A stretch of DNA of 64,000 nucleotides. Origin: Pseudo-nitzschia pungens. Taxonomy: Eukaryota > Bacillariophyta > Bacillariophyceae > Bacillariales > Bacillariaceae. Positions 22,878 through 35,147 of this stretch are shown here, one piece after another. Every line of letters begins with the position of its first letter. Within the stretch, counting starts at the first letter, position 1. The notes under the pieces are model-generated. The model searched no databases. It saw only the letters and a list, made by a program, of their open reading frames with translations, and was not told where the DNA came from. The position numbers and the translations under genes are program-made. The stretch is from positions 1,798,001 to 1,862,000 of the forward strand of contig CM074759.1 in NCBI GenBank assembly GCA_037355855.1, given 5' to 3'.

Positions 22878-24523
22878 TTAATTTTGTTTCAGGCTGGCTT
22901 CTTTTACGGTCATGAAGCAACCGAGAACTCCGACGCATAAACCGAAAGGAACCAATAGGAGATTTATCTTCGCTCTCTTCGATTCGGAACTGTTTTCTCC
23001 ATGAATGACGGTCATGGCTTTCGTGTAAAGCAGTGGCGGACACACGTAAACCAAAGAAGATCCGATAGCGGCACCAGTTAACCCAACAACCAGTGAGACG
23101 TCTCGAACAGTGCAGGAGATAATTGTGACGAAGGTCAACATGACAGCGACTAGGTTGAAGTTGTTCTTCTCGTCACCTATGACTTTGTTGCCGAAATTGG
23201 ATGCCAATCCGATAATCGCTTCGCGTGCGCCAAAAACGACCAACGGAAAGCCAAAAAGAATTGAAAAACTGGTTCAAAGGAGGTTCAAGGAACAAAGCAT
23301 TGCGGGAATATAATTGGTTGAGTTTTCTTCTTTGCATCGTCAGGAAACGACAAAACGACCACAGAACTTTTCAGAGTCAACGACGTTAGATGCACTTACC
23401 CCGTGGCAAGTCTTCCAAAAGTTGAAAGCAGATCATCGGGGTGATAATTCAATAGAATATTTCCCTTGCAAACATCTCCAAAGGTAGCATATCCAGCCAT
23501 CATTGCTGTCGCGTACAAAAGAAAGAGTGTAAGATAAGCCGAATTCACCATCACGCGAAATCGCTTCGAATTCGTATCCCGCAGGCTTCTGTAGTAGTTT
23601 GGAGCATTGTAATGTCCGATGTAAGCTAGTCCGAAATTCGAAGCCAAGACCAGCGATGCAAACCCAGTTTTCCACACTGAAGTTTTTTGAAACGACGGGC
23701 TGGTAATCATTCCATCTTGTAGAAATCTGCCCGCCGAAAGGTTATAGCTTCCATCAAGGGCTCGTATCACTATAAAGAGGACGGTGTATAAGATGGCAGT
23801 GAAACCTAGGATGCTTGTGAAGGCAAGTTTCGATAGGTCCTTGATCAAGGACAGTGGCAAAAGGAGGAATGCAGTGATAGCAACAATGTTTGACGTTCTG
23901 CCATTCCATTTGTCTGGAAACCCTGCCTGCTTCAACAGAGGAGTGAAGACGTCCCCGAGAATTCCGCTGTAAATCACCGCACTGGAAAAACACATAACGG
24001 CAATCATTGTGTCAAGCAAAAAGGCTGTGTTTTCTCCGATTGTTTTCTTCCATAGGCCCTTGAAATCGGATTCACCCGTCAATTCGCAAGCTTCGCCGAT
24101 GATCGAAAAGCAATGCGCACTGAGAGCTCCCAGAGTCGCACATATCAAAATGGCCGGGATCCAACCCGTACCTACAGCGACCCCACTCGACAATGTCAAA
24201 ATTCCAGCCCCCGCGACGTTGTTAACCAAGTTAAACACAGACGAAGATATGGACGCAGTTCCCTTTTTTTTAATTCCTCTTCCTCCTCCCCGAAGCTCGA
24301 AAATAGTCGGACCCGTGGAAATGGCGGAGTTCGGGCCATTTGATTTCGTGTTTGCGCGACGATGGAAGTTGCTTCTTCTCGCTACAGTTCCGGATGACCT
24401 CCCATTCCAACCACTTCGTGCTCCGCTTGTAGCATCGACCGACACGATCACAATTGGGAGGGAACAGAAACTTGCCGTCGCTATCAACGGTGGAAGAACA
24501 TACCATGTCGACAGGAATCTCAT
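22878..24523 (-). CDS. Amino-acid transporter, AAAP/SLC38-like
   Basis: Multi-pass membrane permease, 504 residues. Exon 1 24523-23400 and exon 2 23268-22878 join in phase (GG plus T making Gly). After an N-terminal signal-like helix and a Ser/Arg-rich stretch ending FELRGGGRG, the transporter core starts with SVFNLVNNVAGAGILTLSSG, the classical first helix of the AAAP family with its unwound glycine stretch. About eleven membrane helices follow. A plastid, vacuolar or secretory location is possible because of the leader; not resolved. Gene is convergent with IF-2, 99 bases between stops, and divergent from the gene at 25282. Substrate cannot be predicted. Confidence 0.85.
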
Positions 24524-25281
24524 TGTGGATCCCAGAAGCTCCGTTCGCTACGGAGACGTATGGGTTGTATCGGTTATCGGGCGTTGGTGGAGATTGAGTC
24601 GAAGTGAATGAATAATGTACTTGTATGTAGATAATGAGTAGCTACGCGCACCGCTCAGAGTATCGATCAAAAAAAAAATAATATTGATGCAATGTAAGTG
24701 CGTATCCAATGAGCGAACACAGGTGGTGTCGTTGATTTTTGTTTTCATTCGAAATCAGAAAAGCCAAAGAATCCGAATGTTGATGTTGGAACAACACAAA
24801 CTTCCCATCCAAAATCGGATCTCGAAAGCGAGCATCGGTCATAATACTCGTAGTCGTGTTGTGGTGCAACGATCATTAAAAATATTGAGACACGGATTTG
24901 GAATCCCGCCTCGTGCCAAAAGATTCGCACAGTTGATGATTCATTATTATTTTTTTTGTTGTGATCGATGATGGATGATGAATGATTGTACCGGTATACC
25001 TACGGGTAGACTTACACGATAAGGTTTACTTACAGCTCGTATTTGTGCTTGTAGGAGTTGCCGTGAAGGCGCAAACCATTTTTTTCTGAGGTGCGATTGT
25101 GGATTGTGGCAGGCACGAGGCCATTATTGATGATTGATGATTGATAAAACGTAATAATTCTTGCACCTCGCCGTCCATTGTTTCGTATAGCTTCAAAGAA
25201 GCAAGAATACACAATTCGGTCAATGCGTCAAGAGAGAGAGAAGGGTAACACATCGATAGATAGATCCAACACAACAATCCA
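24524..25281. other. Divergent intergenic region
   Basis: Between the transporter (minus) and the HIT-family gene (plus). Contains one cluster of the dispersed TAAGGTTTAC/ACCGGTA motifs at about 24990-25040. No gene seen. Confidence 0.5.
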
Positions 25282-26994
25282 ATGTTTCGGTTGATCCCAT
25301 TCTGCTTATCAGGTACTCTTCTGTTCCTTGCTCTTCTGTCAGAATCCATCGTTGAAGCTTTTATCTACATGAGTAGAAGAGGTCGGATTAGAGTGTCGCC
25401 CACATCGACTGATTCTTCCGATTCTGTCGCTTCTAGACCACGAAAACTTCTTGCGGAAACGCGATCTAAATCCGATAATACGATCTCCGTGTCTGGTCAA
25501 CCTTCCTATCATATTGCGGGATTGGATTTGTCGTCGTTATGGGTTGACTTGGTGCGACAAAACAAAGTGTCGGCTTCCATGAGGTTATCATCCAGCAAAA
25601 GCGGATCGAACGGGAGTGCCGGAAACGAAACAGAAATCATGGTAGAATACGGGGTTCGAATGATGGAGAAAAGCGAAAAGGATGAAGACTCAACGGAAAC
25701 TACGAACTGGATCTTTGAGGATTATGTGGAGCAAAAGGGTGTCGAGGTTGGCGAATCGTCTCCAGATCCACTAATCTCGGACATTATTGCCACCTTGGCT
25801 CGGACGCAGGAGGAAACAAACGGATCGGGAGTTAAATTTCAGAAAGTCGGGAGATTTGCGGCTCAGCTCCAATTGGTTCGGACACTACGCCCACCTCCCT
25901 CCGAAGGATTCCTCGAGGCCACAACTTCTGCTCCCCCACCTTACAATTCGGAGAAAGACTCTTTCGTGACGGGGCCCTTGAGGTTGGAGCTTCGACCACT
26001 TGTCGGTCGTCTTGAACTGCCTCACTCCGACGACAGCAATGCCAATGCGCTGACAACTCCATGGGATGTGTTCCACAACATCAGTCCCGCAGATCGTCGG
26101 GGTCACTTTCTCCTATTGCCTTCCTTGTTGGACAAGGATCGCAACTGGAGGGGACAAAAGTTTACGAAAGATGACTGCCACGATCTGGTGTGTTTGACAA
26201 GCACCATTGAACCAGCTGGATCAATGTTTCTTGGATACAATTCAGTGGGCGCTGGAGCGACTCAAAATCACATTCACTGTCACTCGTGGCCGTATCCAAC
26301 CATGGATTCAAAACAAGAGGAAGACAATGACAGTACAACAGAACCCGCACCACTCGAACACGATCCAAGTGCTGATGACGTCGATGGTAACTTCCAATAC
26401 GCCGTGGCCAACGTTGGCAAAATCTATGATTTCTACGACATTTTTGACGGAAAGGTAGAGGTTTCATACCTCAATTACCCGGTCTTTTGTATCCAAATGT
26501 CAGCGTCGGCGGATAATCTCGACTTGCTAGGTAAGGCGGTTGCCGCGTGCCTTGAAGCCATCGGAGACGCTCCCCACAATATTGGCTTCTTGAATCGAGT
26601 CTCCGGGTTTGAAGAGGAGAGTAGCGATCACGACAACATCGGGGATGACGTTCAAAGCGAACTCCGAGAAAACGATTTGGACGACGGGCAAATAATACAA
26701 CAGGACGAGGAACGAGTGGTTGATGTCTTCCTCTTTGCACGATCCAAGGAACGATCGAGTCTTCTTCCAACCAGCAGGCTGGGAGTGAGCGAAATGATGG
26801 GAGTGTTCCACGCACAAAGCGAAGCCGATCTGGACACTCTTTCTACGATGAATACAATCGTCAACGAGGTAACCGGTGACTCTGAACAAAAGTGTGTCAT
26901 GGAGCAGGCGCTTGCCGATGTTTCGTTTGAGAACGAAGAAGAACTCTGGGAGAACATCGTAACCAATCTATCAGTCCTTGAAAATTCTACGTGA
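25282..26994 (+). CDS. HIT-superfamily GDP-hexose phosphorylase-like protein (VTC2/GDPGP1-type) with signal leader
   Basis: Single-exon gene, 570 residues. A signal peptide (about 1-26, FCLSGTLLFLALLSESIVEA) is followed by FIYMSRRGRIRV, a junction like the diatom plastid EA-F motif and a basic transit-like stretch. The core resembles VTC2 and GDPGP1 phosphorylases: NISP-x4-GHFLLLP, then GYNSVGAGATQNHIHCHSWP around residues 314-333. The HxHxH triad in NHIHCH replaces the HxHxQ of VTC2, so activity may be hydrolase or transferase rather than GDP-galactose phosphorolysis. The middle and C-terminal regions have acidic inserts. In diatoms a VTC2-like step would feed ascorbate synthesis, but substrate is not established here. 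Confidence 0.7.
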   Translation: MFRLIPFCLSGTLLFLALLSESIVEAFIYMSRRGRIRVSPTSTDSSDSVASRPRKLLAETRSKSDNTISVSGQPSYHIAGLDLSSLWVDLVRQNKVSASMRLSSSKSGSNGSAGNETEIMVEYGVRMMEKSEKDEDSTETTNWIFEDYVEQKGVEVGESSPDPLISDIIATLARTQEETNGSGVKFQKVGRFAAQLQLVRTLRPPPSEGFLEATTSAPPPYNSEKDSFVTGPLRLELRPLVGRLELPHSDDSNANALTTPWDVFHNISPADRRGHFLLLPSLLDKDRNWRGQKFTKDDCHDLVCLTSTIEPAGSMFLGYNSVGAGATQNHIHCHSWPYPTMDSKQEEDNDSTTEPAPLEHDPSADDVDGNFQYAVANVGKIYDFYDIFDGKVEVSYLNYPVFCIQMSASADNLDLLGKAVAACLEAIGDAPHNIGFLNRVSGFEEESSDHDNIGDDVQSELRENDLDDGQIIQQDEERVVDVFLFARSKERSSLLPTSRLGVSEMMGVFHAQSEADLDTLSTMNTIVNEVTGDSEQKCVMEQALADVSFENEEELWENIVTNLSVLENST

Positions 26995-27888
26995 TTTTTG
27001 GATAAGAACCGCGGATGTGACAGGTTGAATTTCACAAGATCATGGTGTTGCAATAATACCCCTATCGCCACTACGAAAAAGGAGGTTCCTAGACAGATAA
27101 CAATTGTAACAATCGAAATGATGATGTCATGAATGAGTCTCAACGAATATCTAGAAGCTAATCATCGCGAATAAACTCTTCACTCAGCTTAATGTTTTTG
27201 GTTTTGACAAACACAGCAATGAATCGAATAAGAGCCAATATGATTCAATGGACATAATCGGCTCAGACTTAACTCACCAAGGTGGCAATGCATCATTTCT
27301 TCAAGGTTATTGTCGATTTTCTGCTGATTTCAATCAACAAAACTGCAATTCAAAACTTGAGTTGAGGATGCAAAAGCATTTGCCACAACCCTACAAGTAC
27401 CTACGAGTAGGTCTTACGATTACAAGCACGAGTAATCTTACGTATTTAGCGTTCGTGGTTCCTGGTACATTCGTGACTTTCGAAACTGTGTCCGTGAATA
27501 TTTTACGAAGTTACAGCTGCTGAAGTACGGTATTCGTTCGTTGCTCGTACGTAGCCGCAAAATTGCGCAAATTTGTGTCTTGTGTAACCGTGATTAACTC
27601 GCAAAAAACTTGGTGTTGGATGGCATTCATCGCCGAATACGAAGTAAACAAAGTCACGTCTTTTCTCGGAATCAGAAATTAGGTTTTCCCTTTCAGCTTT
27701 CAGCAAGTCTTCCCATCTCCCATCTCTTCCAGCTTTGCGCTTTGCTTCGACGGTGCACAATCATTCTTTTGCTGCACGTCGACGCTCCATCGAGTTCAAC
27801 CTTGGCAGTTCAGTTCTTCTCAAGAAAGAGTTCAATCATCACATCGAATTGCACCATCGCACGAACTAACCGAAAAAAATAATAAGCA
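26995..27888. other. Intergenic, no gene recognised
   Basis: Between two plus-strand genes. Contains dispersed GTAGGTCTTACG-type motifs at about 27400-27440 and a C/T-rich stretch just before the ArfGAP start. Confidence 0.5.
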
Positions 27889-29274
27889 ATGTCGTCCAGC
27901 TCCGCAGAGCAAAAAGTGAAAAAACTGGCCCGATTGCCTTCCAACACGTGTTGTGCCAATTGCGGTACCACGAAAAAGTTTGGCTTCTCCACGGTTTGCA
28001 TCAAATATTTTACCTTTGTCTGCAACAATTGCAAGTCGAGTCACCAGGCCATAAGCCATCGATGCAAGTCGCTCACGATGTCGAGCTGGACCGATCAAGA
28101 GGTGATGGAACTTCAACGAAAAGGAAATGACTACGCCCGTCGAACCTGGTTGAAAAATGCACCACCCATTGGTCAGGGCGGAAGACCTCGAGAAGGTGAC
28201 TCCGTTGATGTTTTTAAGAGATTCGTTGTGGATGTCTACGAACGCAAGCGCTACTACGGGGAAGATGAGGGTGTCAACGCCGCTCCCGCTGTTTCGAGTC
28301 GCCCCACTCATGTTGCTACGGCCATTCCTTCTGCTCCAAAAACGACGACGACGATACGAGCGCCCGTTCGCACGGCGGCTCCCCCTCCCGCACCACCACC
28401 AGCGGCTGCGCCGGTCGTAGCCGATCTTCTAGATTTTGCGTCGATGCCGTCCGCAACAACGAGCCAGGCGAGTGTTGCCCGTGCGGACACCGGTGCGGCT
28501 TTCGAAGCCAACTTTGACGCATTTGCCCCCAATCCGGCCCAGGTTCCTGCCGCAGGATCTTCGTCCGGTGCTGCTTCCATGGCTGCCGCTGCAGTCCAAA
28601 ACGATCCATTTCAGCCGACGCAATCCGCAGCAGTTTCGACGGGATCTAGCTTTAACTTCATAAACAACAACAACAACAACAACAACAAGAGCAACGGTAG
28701 CAGCAACGTTGCAACCGCGCCACTCCCTGCACCAGTCGCGCCAATAGTTCCCGCGATCAAAAAGCCCGTGATGAACAATCACAACATGTGCCAAAAATCG
28801 TCTATGATCTCGTCCATGACGATGCCCGGTACAAGCAACAACAAGCATGGCATGATGGGTAATGGCATGGGCAATGGCATGGGTAATGGCATGGGTAATG
28901 GCATGGGTAATTGCATGGGCATGGGTTGGAACAACAACGGTAATGCCATGAATCAAAGTCCGTTTGGAGGAATGGGCAGCATGCAACCAATGCAACAACA
29001 AATGATGATGCAACAACAGCAAATGATGATGATGCAGCAAAAAATGAACATGATGAACGGCATGGGTATGGGTATGGGTATGGGCAACAGCAATGCCATG
29101 GGCAATGGAATGATGAATCACATGATGAACCAGCAGCGTAACCCTATGATGAATGGAAACAGCAACTTTGGCACAATGGTCAACACTGGGAATCGAAAAT
29201 CGAATGGTGCCATGGATTCCTTGCAGATGAATTCGTCCTCCATGAGTGCTTGGAGCTCTGGTTTGAGCAAGTAA
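27889..29274 (+). CDS. ArfGAP zinc-finger protein, AGD14-like, lacking the arginine finger
   Basis: Arf GTPase-activating-protein fold, 461 residues, single exon. The zinc finger (about residues 22-46) has C-x2-C, a 16-residue spacer and C-x2-C. The following helix reads SSHQAISHRCKSLTMSSWT, as in plant AGD14 (SGIHREFTHRVKS). The catalytic Arg expected five residues after the last Cys is Gln here. The region continues with QRKGNDYARRTWLKN and VYERKRYYGE as in the family. The C-terminal half is low complexity: Ala/Pro, poly-Asn from AAC repeats, then Met/Gly/Asn and Met/Gln runs, like clathrin-adaptor-binding tails of ArfGAPs. Likely role: vesicle coat regulation at the trans-Golgi network, possibly as a scaffold if catalysis is lost. 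Confidence 0.85.
   Translation: MSSSSAEQKVKKLARLPSNTCCANCGTTKKFGFSTVCIKYFTFVCNNCKSSHQAISHRCKSLTMSSWTDQEVMELQRKGNDYARRTWLKNAPPIGQGGRPREGDSVDVFKRFVVDVYERKRYYGEDEGVNAAPAVSSRPTHVATAIPSAPKTTTTIRAPVRTAAPPPAPPPAAAPVVADLLDFASMPSATTSQASVARADTGAAFEANFDAFAPNPAQVPAAGSSSGAASMAAAAVQNDPFQPTQSAAVSTGSSFNFINNNNNNNNKSNGSSNVATAPLPAPVAPIVPAIKKPVMNNHNMCQKSSMISSMTMPGTSNNKHGMMGNGMGNGMGNGMGNGMGNCMGMGWNNNGNAMNQSPFGGMGSMQPMQQQMMMQQQQMMMMQQKMNMMNGMGMGMGMGNSNAMGNGMMNHMMNQQRNPMMNGNSNFGTMVNTGNRKSNGAMDSLQMNSSSMSAWSSGLSK
28663..28689 (+). repeat. AAC trinucleotide repeat in coding sequence
   Basis: Nine AAC codons giving poly-Asn inside the ArfGAP tail. Confidence 0.85.
28857..28922 (+). repeat. 12-bp tandem repeat encoding GNGM
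   Basis: About five units of GGTAATGGCATG or GGCAATGGCATG in the ArfGAP tail. Confidence 0.85.
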
Positions 29275-30334
29275 TGATTGAAATCGCTCCATAGCACATT
29301 TCGTTGGTTTGGCTTTGTTGCCGCTTCCAACCCTCCAACCCATAGATTCAGTTCTATATTGAATCCAATCAGGTGCTCTCTTACTTTTTGGTCAATGAAA
29401 GATCACGCCATATCGAGTTCATAAAATAAGAAATCAAGCAAAGTACCGTACAGTATTCGCATTTCAGATCTTGTAGCATTATCCTTCATCGTCCCAGCAC
29501 TACCAGGTAAGGTTACCGGTAGGTTCAATACCGGTCCTGCCAATAATCTATTTTTCATTTTTTATTTCGAAAAGAATACTTTACGAAAGTAAGACCTGTT
29601 GATGATAGAAGGCGCTCAGGGCCTTGTACGGTAATGTTAAAGGTTACTAGGAGGTAGTAATTTGTAATCAGCCTTTTTTTTTTAAAAGATGAGATCTTAA
29701 GGTTACCGTTACCCGCACGCAACTGTTCGAAATAATGAAGTGACAAAAAACGTACGTACATACTACGTACCAGTATCGATCTTGGAACTCTTTTTTCTAC
29801 TTACTGGTAGTGTACATAAGGTTTACTGTGGCATACGTATCCAGTCATTCGAAAACGACGCGGCTCGCTCCACTAAATAAGATTGATTGATGCGGCTTGC
29901 TCGAAAATTTCATACCGAGTCGGCACATTTTGGTACTCTTCGAACAATTTCGGCTAAGAGTCTCGGCACACCAGTCCCGGAGGGGACCTCATGTTGTCAT
30001 TCCTTACATTCTGCGGCAGTTTATTCTTCGGGTAAGGTTTACGAAACCGCGTTTTGAAAAAAAAAATTCGCGTGTCTTTGGGATCACGGAACCCCAAAAA
30101 TTCACAACACAGTGGTAATTACGAACGAACGACTTCGGTGATTACTTGCACTGTACCGTACGATACAACCTTTCCGGAATCAGGCAGCTATAAGTTAAGA
30201 TTACCCATTGCTTGCTCGCAACAACATTGGGATCCCCCCAACAGCCTCGTTCGTTTCCCGTGTTGTATTGAAAAGTCTGCTTTTGAGCATAAACCGTCCC
30301 TGAAAGTTGGTCGTTCGAAACTGTTGTGGTGTTC
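29275..30334. other. Intergenic with dense dispersed motifs
   Basis: Carries many copies of GTAAGGTTACCGGTA-like motifs (29505-29540, 29620-29660, 29698-29720, 29810-29835). No gene seen. Confidence 0.5.
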
Positions 30335-32363
30335 ATGATAGTTGGTGACGAAGACAGCAGTTGCCGCAACAGTGACATTACGTTGCGAGTTGCCAATCGC
30401 GACGCACACGGCAACAGGATGCCACCGCGAGCGGGAATTCCCCCGAACTTTGGGAGAACGAGGAGCGATAGAGAGATCTCTGCCTACATTCAGAAAATCA
30501 ACCAGAGAAAAGATGATCCGAAAAAGCAAATCGAATATCTCAGCAAACTAAGGGCACTCTTGCAACAAAAAGTGCAACAGCAACAAGTTGCTGAGCTCGG
30601 GCTTGTTCTCGGGCCATCCGTGGTAGATGCCATGAGAAATTACCCAGAAAACGAAGAATTGATCGAAGAATGCACCTGCATCCTCTATTTGCTTTCGATT
30701 TTGGATCCGACTTTCAAGAAGGGTGTCGCCAGGCTCTTCAAGGCGATGGAGGATCACAGGGACAACGTTGCGATTCAAAGAGCTGCGTGTGCAGCTATAC
30801 GCCGGGTGATCAGCAAAAATCCCGACGCTATTCCGAGGATTGTACCTTCCGTGAATGTCATCCTGCGGTCGATGACAGAGCACGGAGCGAACGGAAAGTT
30901 CATTTGCAGTGCACTCGAAGTGCTAGCTATCATTGCAAGCAACATCCCAGCCAAACCAATTTTCGTTTACCGCGATGGGGCACTGAATCATGTACTTGCA
31001 GCAATGAAGCAATATCCAAACGATCTCTCAATCCAAGCAACTGCCCTTCGAACTCTATCCAACTTGTCGTATGGCAGTGGAGAAGATATTTTGGAATCCT
31101 TTGGACCCACCATAACGGCCGTAATCCGCGCGATGAAGCGGCACATTATGCACAATAAGGTTCAGTTGTACGGATGCTGTACTCTGCATTATATTTCGGG
31201 AGCATATAGGAAAGAGATTACTGAGGCTTGGGGTATTTCAACTATTTTACTGGCGATGAAGGAATACGCACACGACATTATGTTACAAGAACAAGGGTGC
31301 GGGGCTTTGTCTATAATTCTGAACGAAAAGATCGACAGCGACATCGATTCGTTTATGAAAGAGGGGGGATTGAACACGATTCTCGAATCCATGATGCAGA
31401 GCCCGCAGAATCTCGAGGTTCAAAAATACGGTTTGCAAATTCTGAATTCATTGAAAACAAAGGACAACTACGAACTCATGCTATCGGGAGGTGGGCTTGA
31501 TGTGATCATATCCGACATGAATTCCTTCGATTATCATGTAGACATTGCCATGCAGTGTTGCGAAATCCTGAAAAATTTTACTCGAATGTCTTTGGATTTT
31601 CAACGAGCTGTCTCTGCGAAAGGTAAGAGAATTCCCAGGCGGCCACTTTCTATCTACCTTAAAACCAATCAGGTTTTTAGTGTTGTATAGCGGAACAGAA
31701 TTCTTTTTTTCGGGGGGCGGATTTGTTATGTAAAATTTTGCACGAAGGCCGACGTCGCATGATTGTAGCTTCAGCTTTTGAAATCGTCGTTTGCTATTGA
31801 GAACAGTTGACGTTACTAATCCAAAATCTCTTTTTGGCTGTTCTCTAGGCGGTATTGGTTTGGTGTTGACCACCATGCGACGACATGTAAATAGCCACAG
31901 TGTTCAAGATTCCGGTTTTGCGTGCATGCGTAACATATGTTTGCACCGGGATAATCTTACTCTGGTCGAAGGGGAGGGTGGGGTAGGTACATTGCTGACA
32001 CATATGGCGATATATTTAGAGGATGCTGCAATACAAGCTTACGGCTGTGATGCATTGGGCCGATTAGCGACAGAGACAAATAACCTCGTTACAATCGTGG
32101 ATGACAATGGAATTGGAGAAGTATTGAGAGCCATGAGAGAGCACCCGGGGCACCCAGGAGTCCAAGATAGGGCCTGCTTCTTTCTCCTTGCTATGACAGA
32201 ATACCCTCCGGCTGTCATATCAATGAGGGAAAAAGATGTATTATCAGTCGTGCGGGAGGCAAGAGGGAGGGTACCTCCAAAAGAAGTAGCAAAGCAAAGA
32301 CTTGAAACCCTCATCAGTCGATTGGAGAAAGGAGGCACAGGATGGTTCAAACTGAAATCGTAA
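30335..32363 (+). CDS. Armadillo-repeat protein
   Basis: Two exons (30335-31622, 31849-32363), 600 residues. After a charged N-terminus with a short Gln-rich helix, nearly all of the protein is helical ARM/HEAT-type repeats of about 42 residues, with recurrent AIQAxALRTLSNLS, VQxYGCxTLxxI and MRxHPxxPGVQDRACxxL patterns. Such diatom repeat proteins act as protein-protein scaffolds; no catalytic motif is seen. The open frame extends nine bases upstream with GTG, and the first ATG at 30335 is used; an alternative start is ATG 30419 (MPPRAGIPP). A fusion or membrane anchor is absent. Confidence 0.8.
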
Positions 32364-35147
32364 TTTATGCGGTCGGTACGCTCATGACGAAACAGAATCA
32401 CATCTAGCCTACTACCTCACAACCGATGACCAGTGGTCGTCGCTGTGTTCAATACGTTATCATTAAGCTTCGTAGACAATCTGAGTGTTTATTATTTTAT
32501 ATTCATCAAAGTACTGTAACTGTACCAACTTACAACAACCACTTCAAATTTCAAATACTATGAAGAAAAATGATGTAGCTTTCTATCATAAAAGTAATCG
32601 CTCATCATCATAGCAGAACATAGTAGTTGCCAACACCACATGAAACTTGAAGAGTGGTTGAGGTTTAAACTCAGACTATCAGATCAAAACATAAGATCGA
32701 CAGACGTTTATTCAATCAACGTGAATGACTGAGTGGTAGTCCTCATCCAATGAATATGTGTAGACAATTACAGTCATGCCATGTATGTTCAATTCGATTC
32801 CTCCACCTGAATAGGTTCAACACAATGTACTTGCATGCCTCTGTCAGACAGGTCATAGCAATTTCTCTGACAAGAATCTGCCCATCTCACAAAACATCAG
32901 TCTGAAACAATAGGAAGCAATAGTTTGAATGGATCACAACTCAAACAAAGCTGTACTTTGCTGTTGTTTCTTTTTATGACTGTGTTTTTTCTGGAAGCCA
33001 TTGCAGAGCACCAATTATGACGCACAATTTTGACAGTGGAATGCAAAATCATCACCCTACTATGATACTACTATATGTATTGTACCAGAGCAAAAAACTA
33101 CATGACAAATGTTGCTCCACACAAAATGTTGTGATAGGGTATTGATTAATTCAGTACTGCTGTAGAACCATCCTTGTCCCAATACCTTTCAGTGGATAAA
33201 AAGTCCTTCTTACCAGACTAGGCATTTCAAAGTAGTATTGGTTATCATGTTTGTAAACGTGACTGTAACAAACGTGACTGTCGTTTGGGGTAAGGAAATG
33301 CAACAGAATGTATACACAACAAAAATAAATCTTGTGGATTCTGCACAGTATTCCTAACAATCTGTAAGGTAGATAACAAGAATCACTTGATCTTCACCGG
33401 AGACTTATCCAGTGACTCTAAAATGAGCTGAGACCTGAACTTTGGGCAGAGAAAAGTTGACACTTGAAACTCACTGACACTTTCCGGGGTCAGAGGCTCG
33501 CATGAGAAGTTTGGCAGTAAGTTGCTAGAAAAATTCAAATTATTTAAAATTAATTAAGAGCCCGTCCCAGCAAAAAACCTGTCACTTGGGACCCAGCATA
33601 GGAATTTTCGAAATTACTGAAATAGCTTCCCAGACCTGCGCACCAACGCAGCTGGCGAGAGGGTAACCTTACTCTTCCAACCTATGGTGTAGAAGGGCAT
33701 TCTCTGATATTCATCCTAGGTGGCTCGTTTTCAACCTCACAATATCAACGATTTGGACCAATTTCGATTCTTTTTTGGTGATTCGGATGGTCATACTGAT
33801 AAAAATAGGATGACATGTAAAGTTTCTTTTGTTTTTTTCGGAGTCTTTGTCGATTCGTGCGTCATCGAGTGGAACAGATTGGAACAAAATCTAATTTTTT
33901 TATTTATGCCTCTGGAAACACATCTCATTTTTCTGAGTCTCCGACGAAAACTTTGAGTCATAAGAAATAAAAAACAGTCATTGAGACGAGCCGGGCGACA
34001 TCACAACAATGGCTTGATATTTTCGATTTTTTCACTTTCACGGAAAAAACTGTCTACAACACGGTGAACTGCGAGAAATAGGAGGTACTGAATGGGACAC
34101 TTCCACTCGGTCTCAGGGAACCGGACCTCCGGCGCTCCTCTATCTATATATAGAAAAAACAGAAAATTGGCATCCGCAACCTTGCGCTGGTGATACTCCG
34201 AGTGCGCCATTTTCCAATCTACCCCCTAAACTGACATTTTTATCATTATTACGGGCTCTTAAAAAAAAACTGTGCGGGGGAGGACCCAAAAACCAAAAAT
34301 CAACCATGTTCCAGAAAACAAAAAAAACCTCGTAATACCGTAGTTGCTGTATTTCGTACGGTACTGTATCACTCATGCGTACGTACGTACTTTCGTTGTG
34401 ATCGATGCGATCATATCCCATACACGAATGAATTCGAACAGGACTGAATGGCTATTGGGCCTTTTTTTTGTGATGATAGAAAAATAATACTACGTACTAC
34501 GTAATAATAACAGAACGAGTAACTTAATCGTAAGTTTTACCGGTACGGTAGGTAAGCCTTACGCACCCATGCTTGCAATTACGGTACTGGTAAATGCTAC
34601 TTCGTACTTGCAAGATCACACCCAAAGCAGTCATAACTCGTTCAGCGATTTCTAAAAAAACGCCACGTGTTGAATTTTGTCTCACGTCTGAGTTTTTCAC
34701 CAATGCGCGTTTCCATCTCAAAAAGGGATCTTTTATCGTGCGCCAAATTTACACTCTTCGTAACTACCGGTAAGATTACTTCCTCGTAGTGGTACCTGGT
34801 AACGGTACGAAAAAACTAGCGGCCCACAGAGCGTCTCACCTTGCCGTTCCCCTCCCCCCCAGTTACCGCATCACCCTCCTTTTACGGATGATGATCTAAG
34901 AACGCTTTTCCCCTGTTCGCATGCTTAGGAAACACTACGGTAGGCATCGATCGTGATCAACGGGGAGCCACGCAAAACGACCACGGAGTCAAAAACGAAA
35001 CGTACACCGTACGACGAGAAACTTCAAAACTCAAAACAATCACGTCGTCCCTGTCGTGAAAGTCATAATTCAAGCACTTGCTCACACTTCTTTGTGATAG
35101 CACATTGAAATACCCCAGACAACAAAGTCTTAATACATTCATCTACG
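32364..35147. other. Large intergenic region, 2.8 kb, no gene recognised
   Basis: AT-rich 32.4-33.7 kb and motif-rich 34.3-34.9 kb (GTACGTACG, ACCGGTACGG, GTAAGATTAC). Frames present are short and carry no family likeness. Promoter for BiP is expected in the last few hundred bases. Cannot exclude a non-coding RNA. Confidence 0.5.

Noticed and set aside
28429..29343. Minus-strand His-rich frame with HTHTHAVHHVH runs
   Set aside because: Antisense of the Met/Gly repeats of the ArfGAP tail, not a metal-binding protein.
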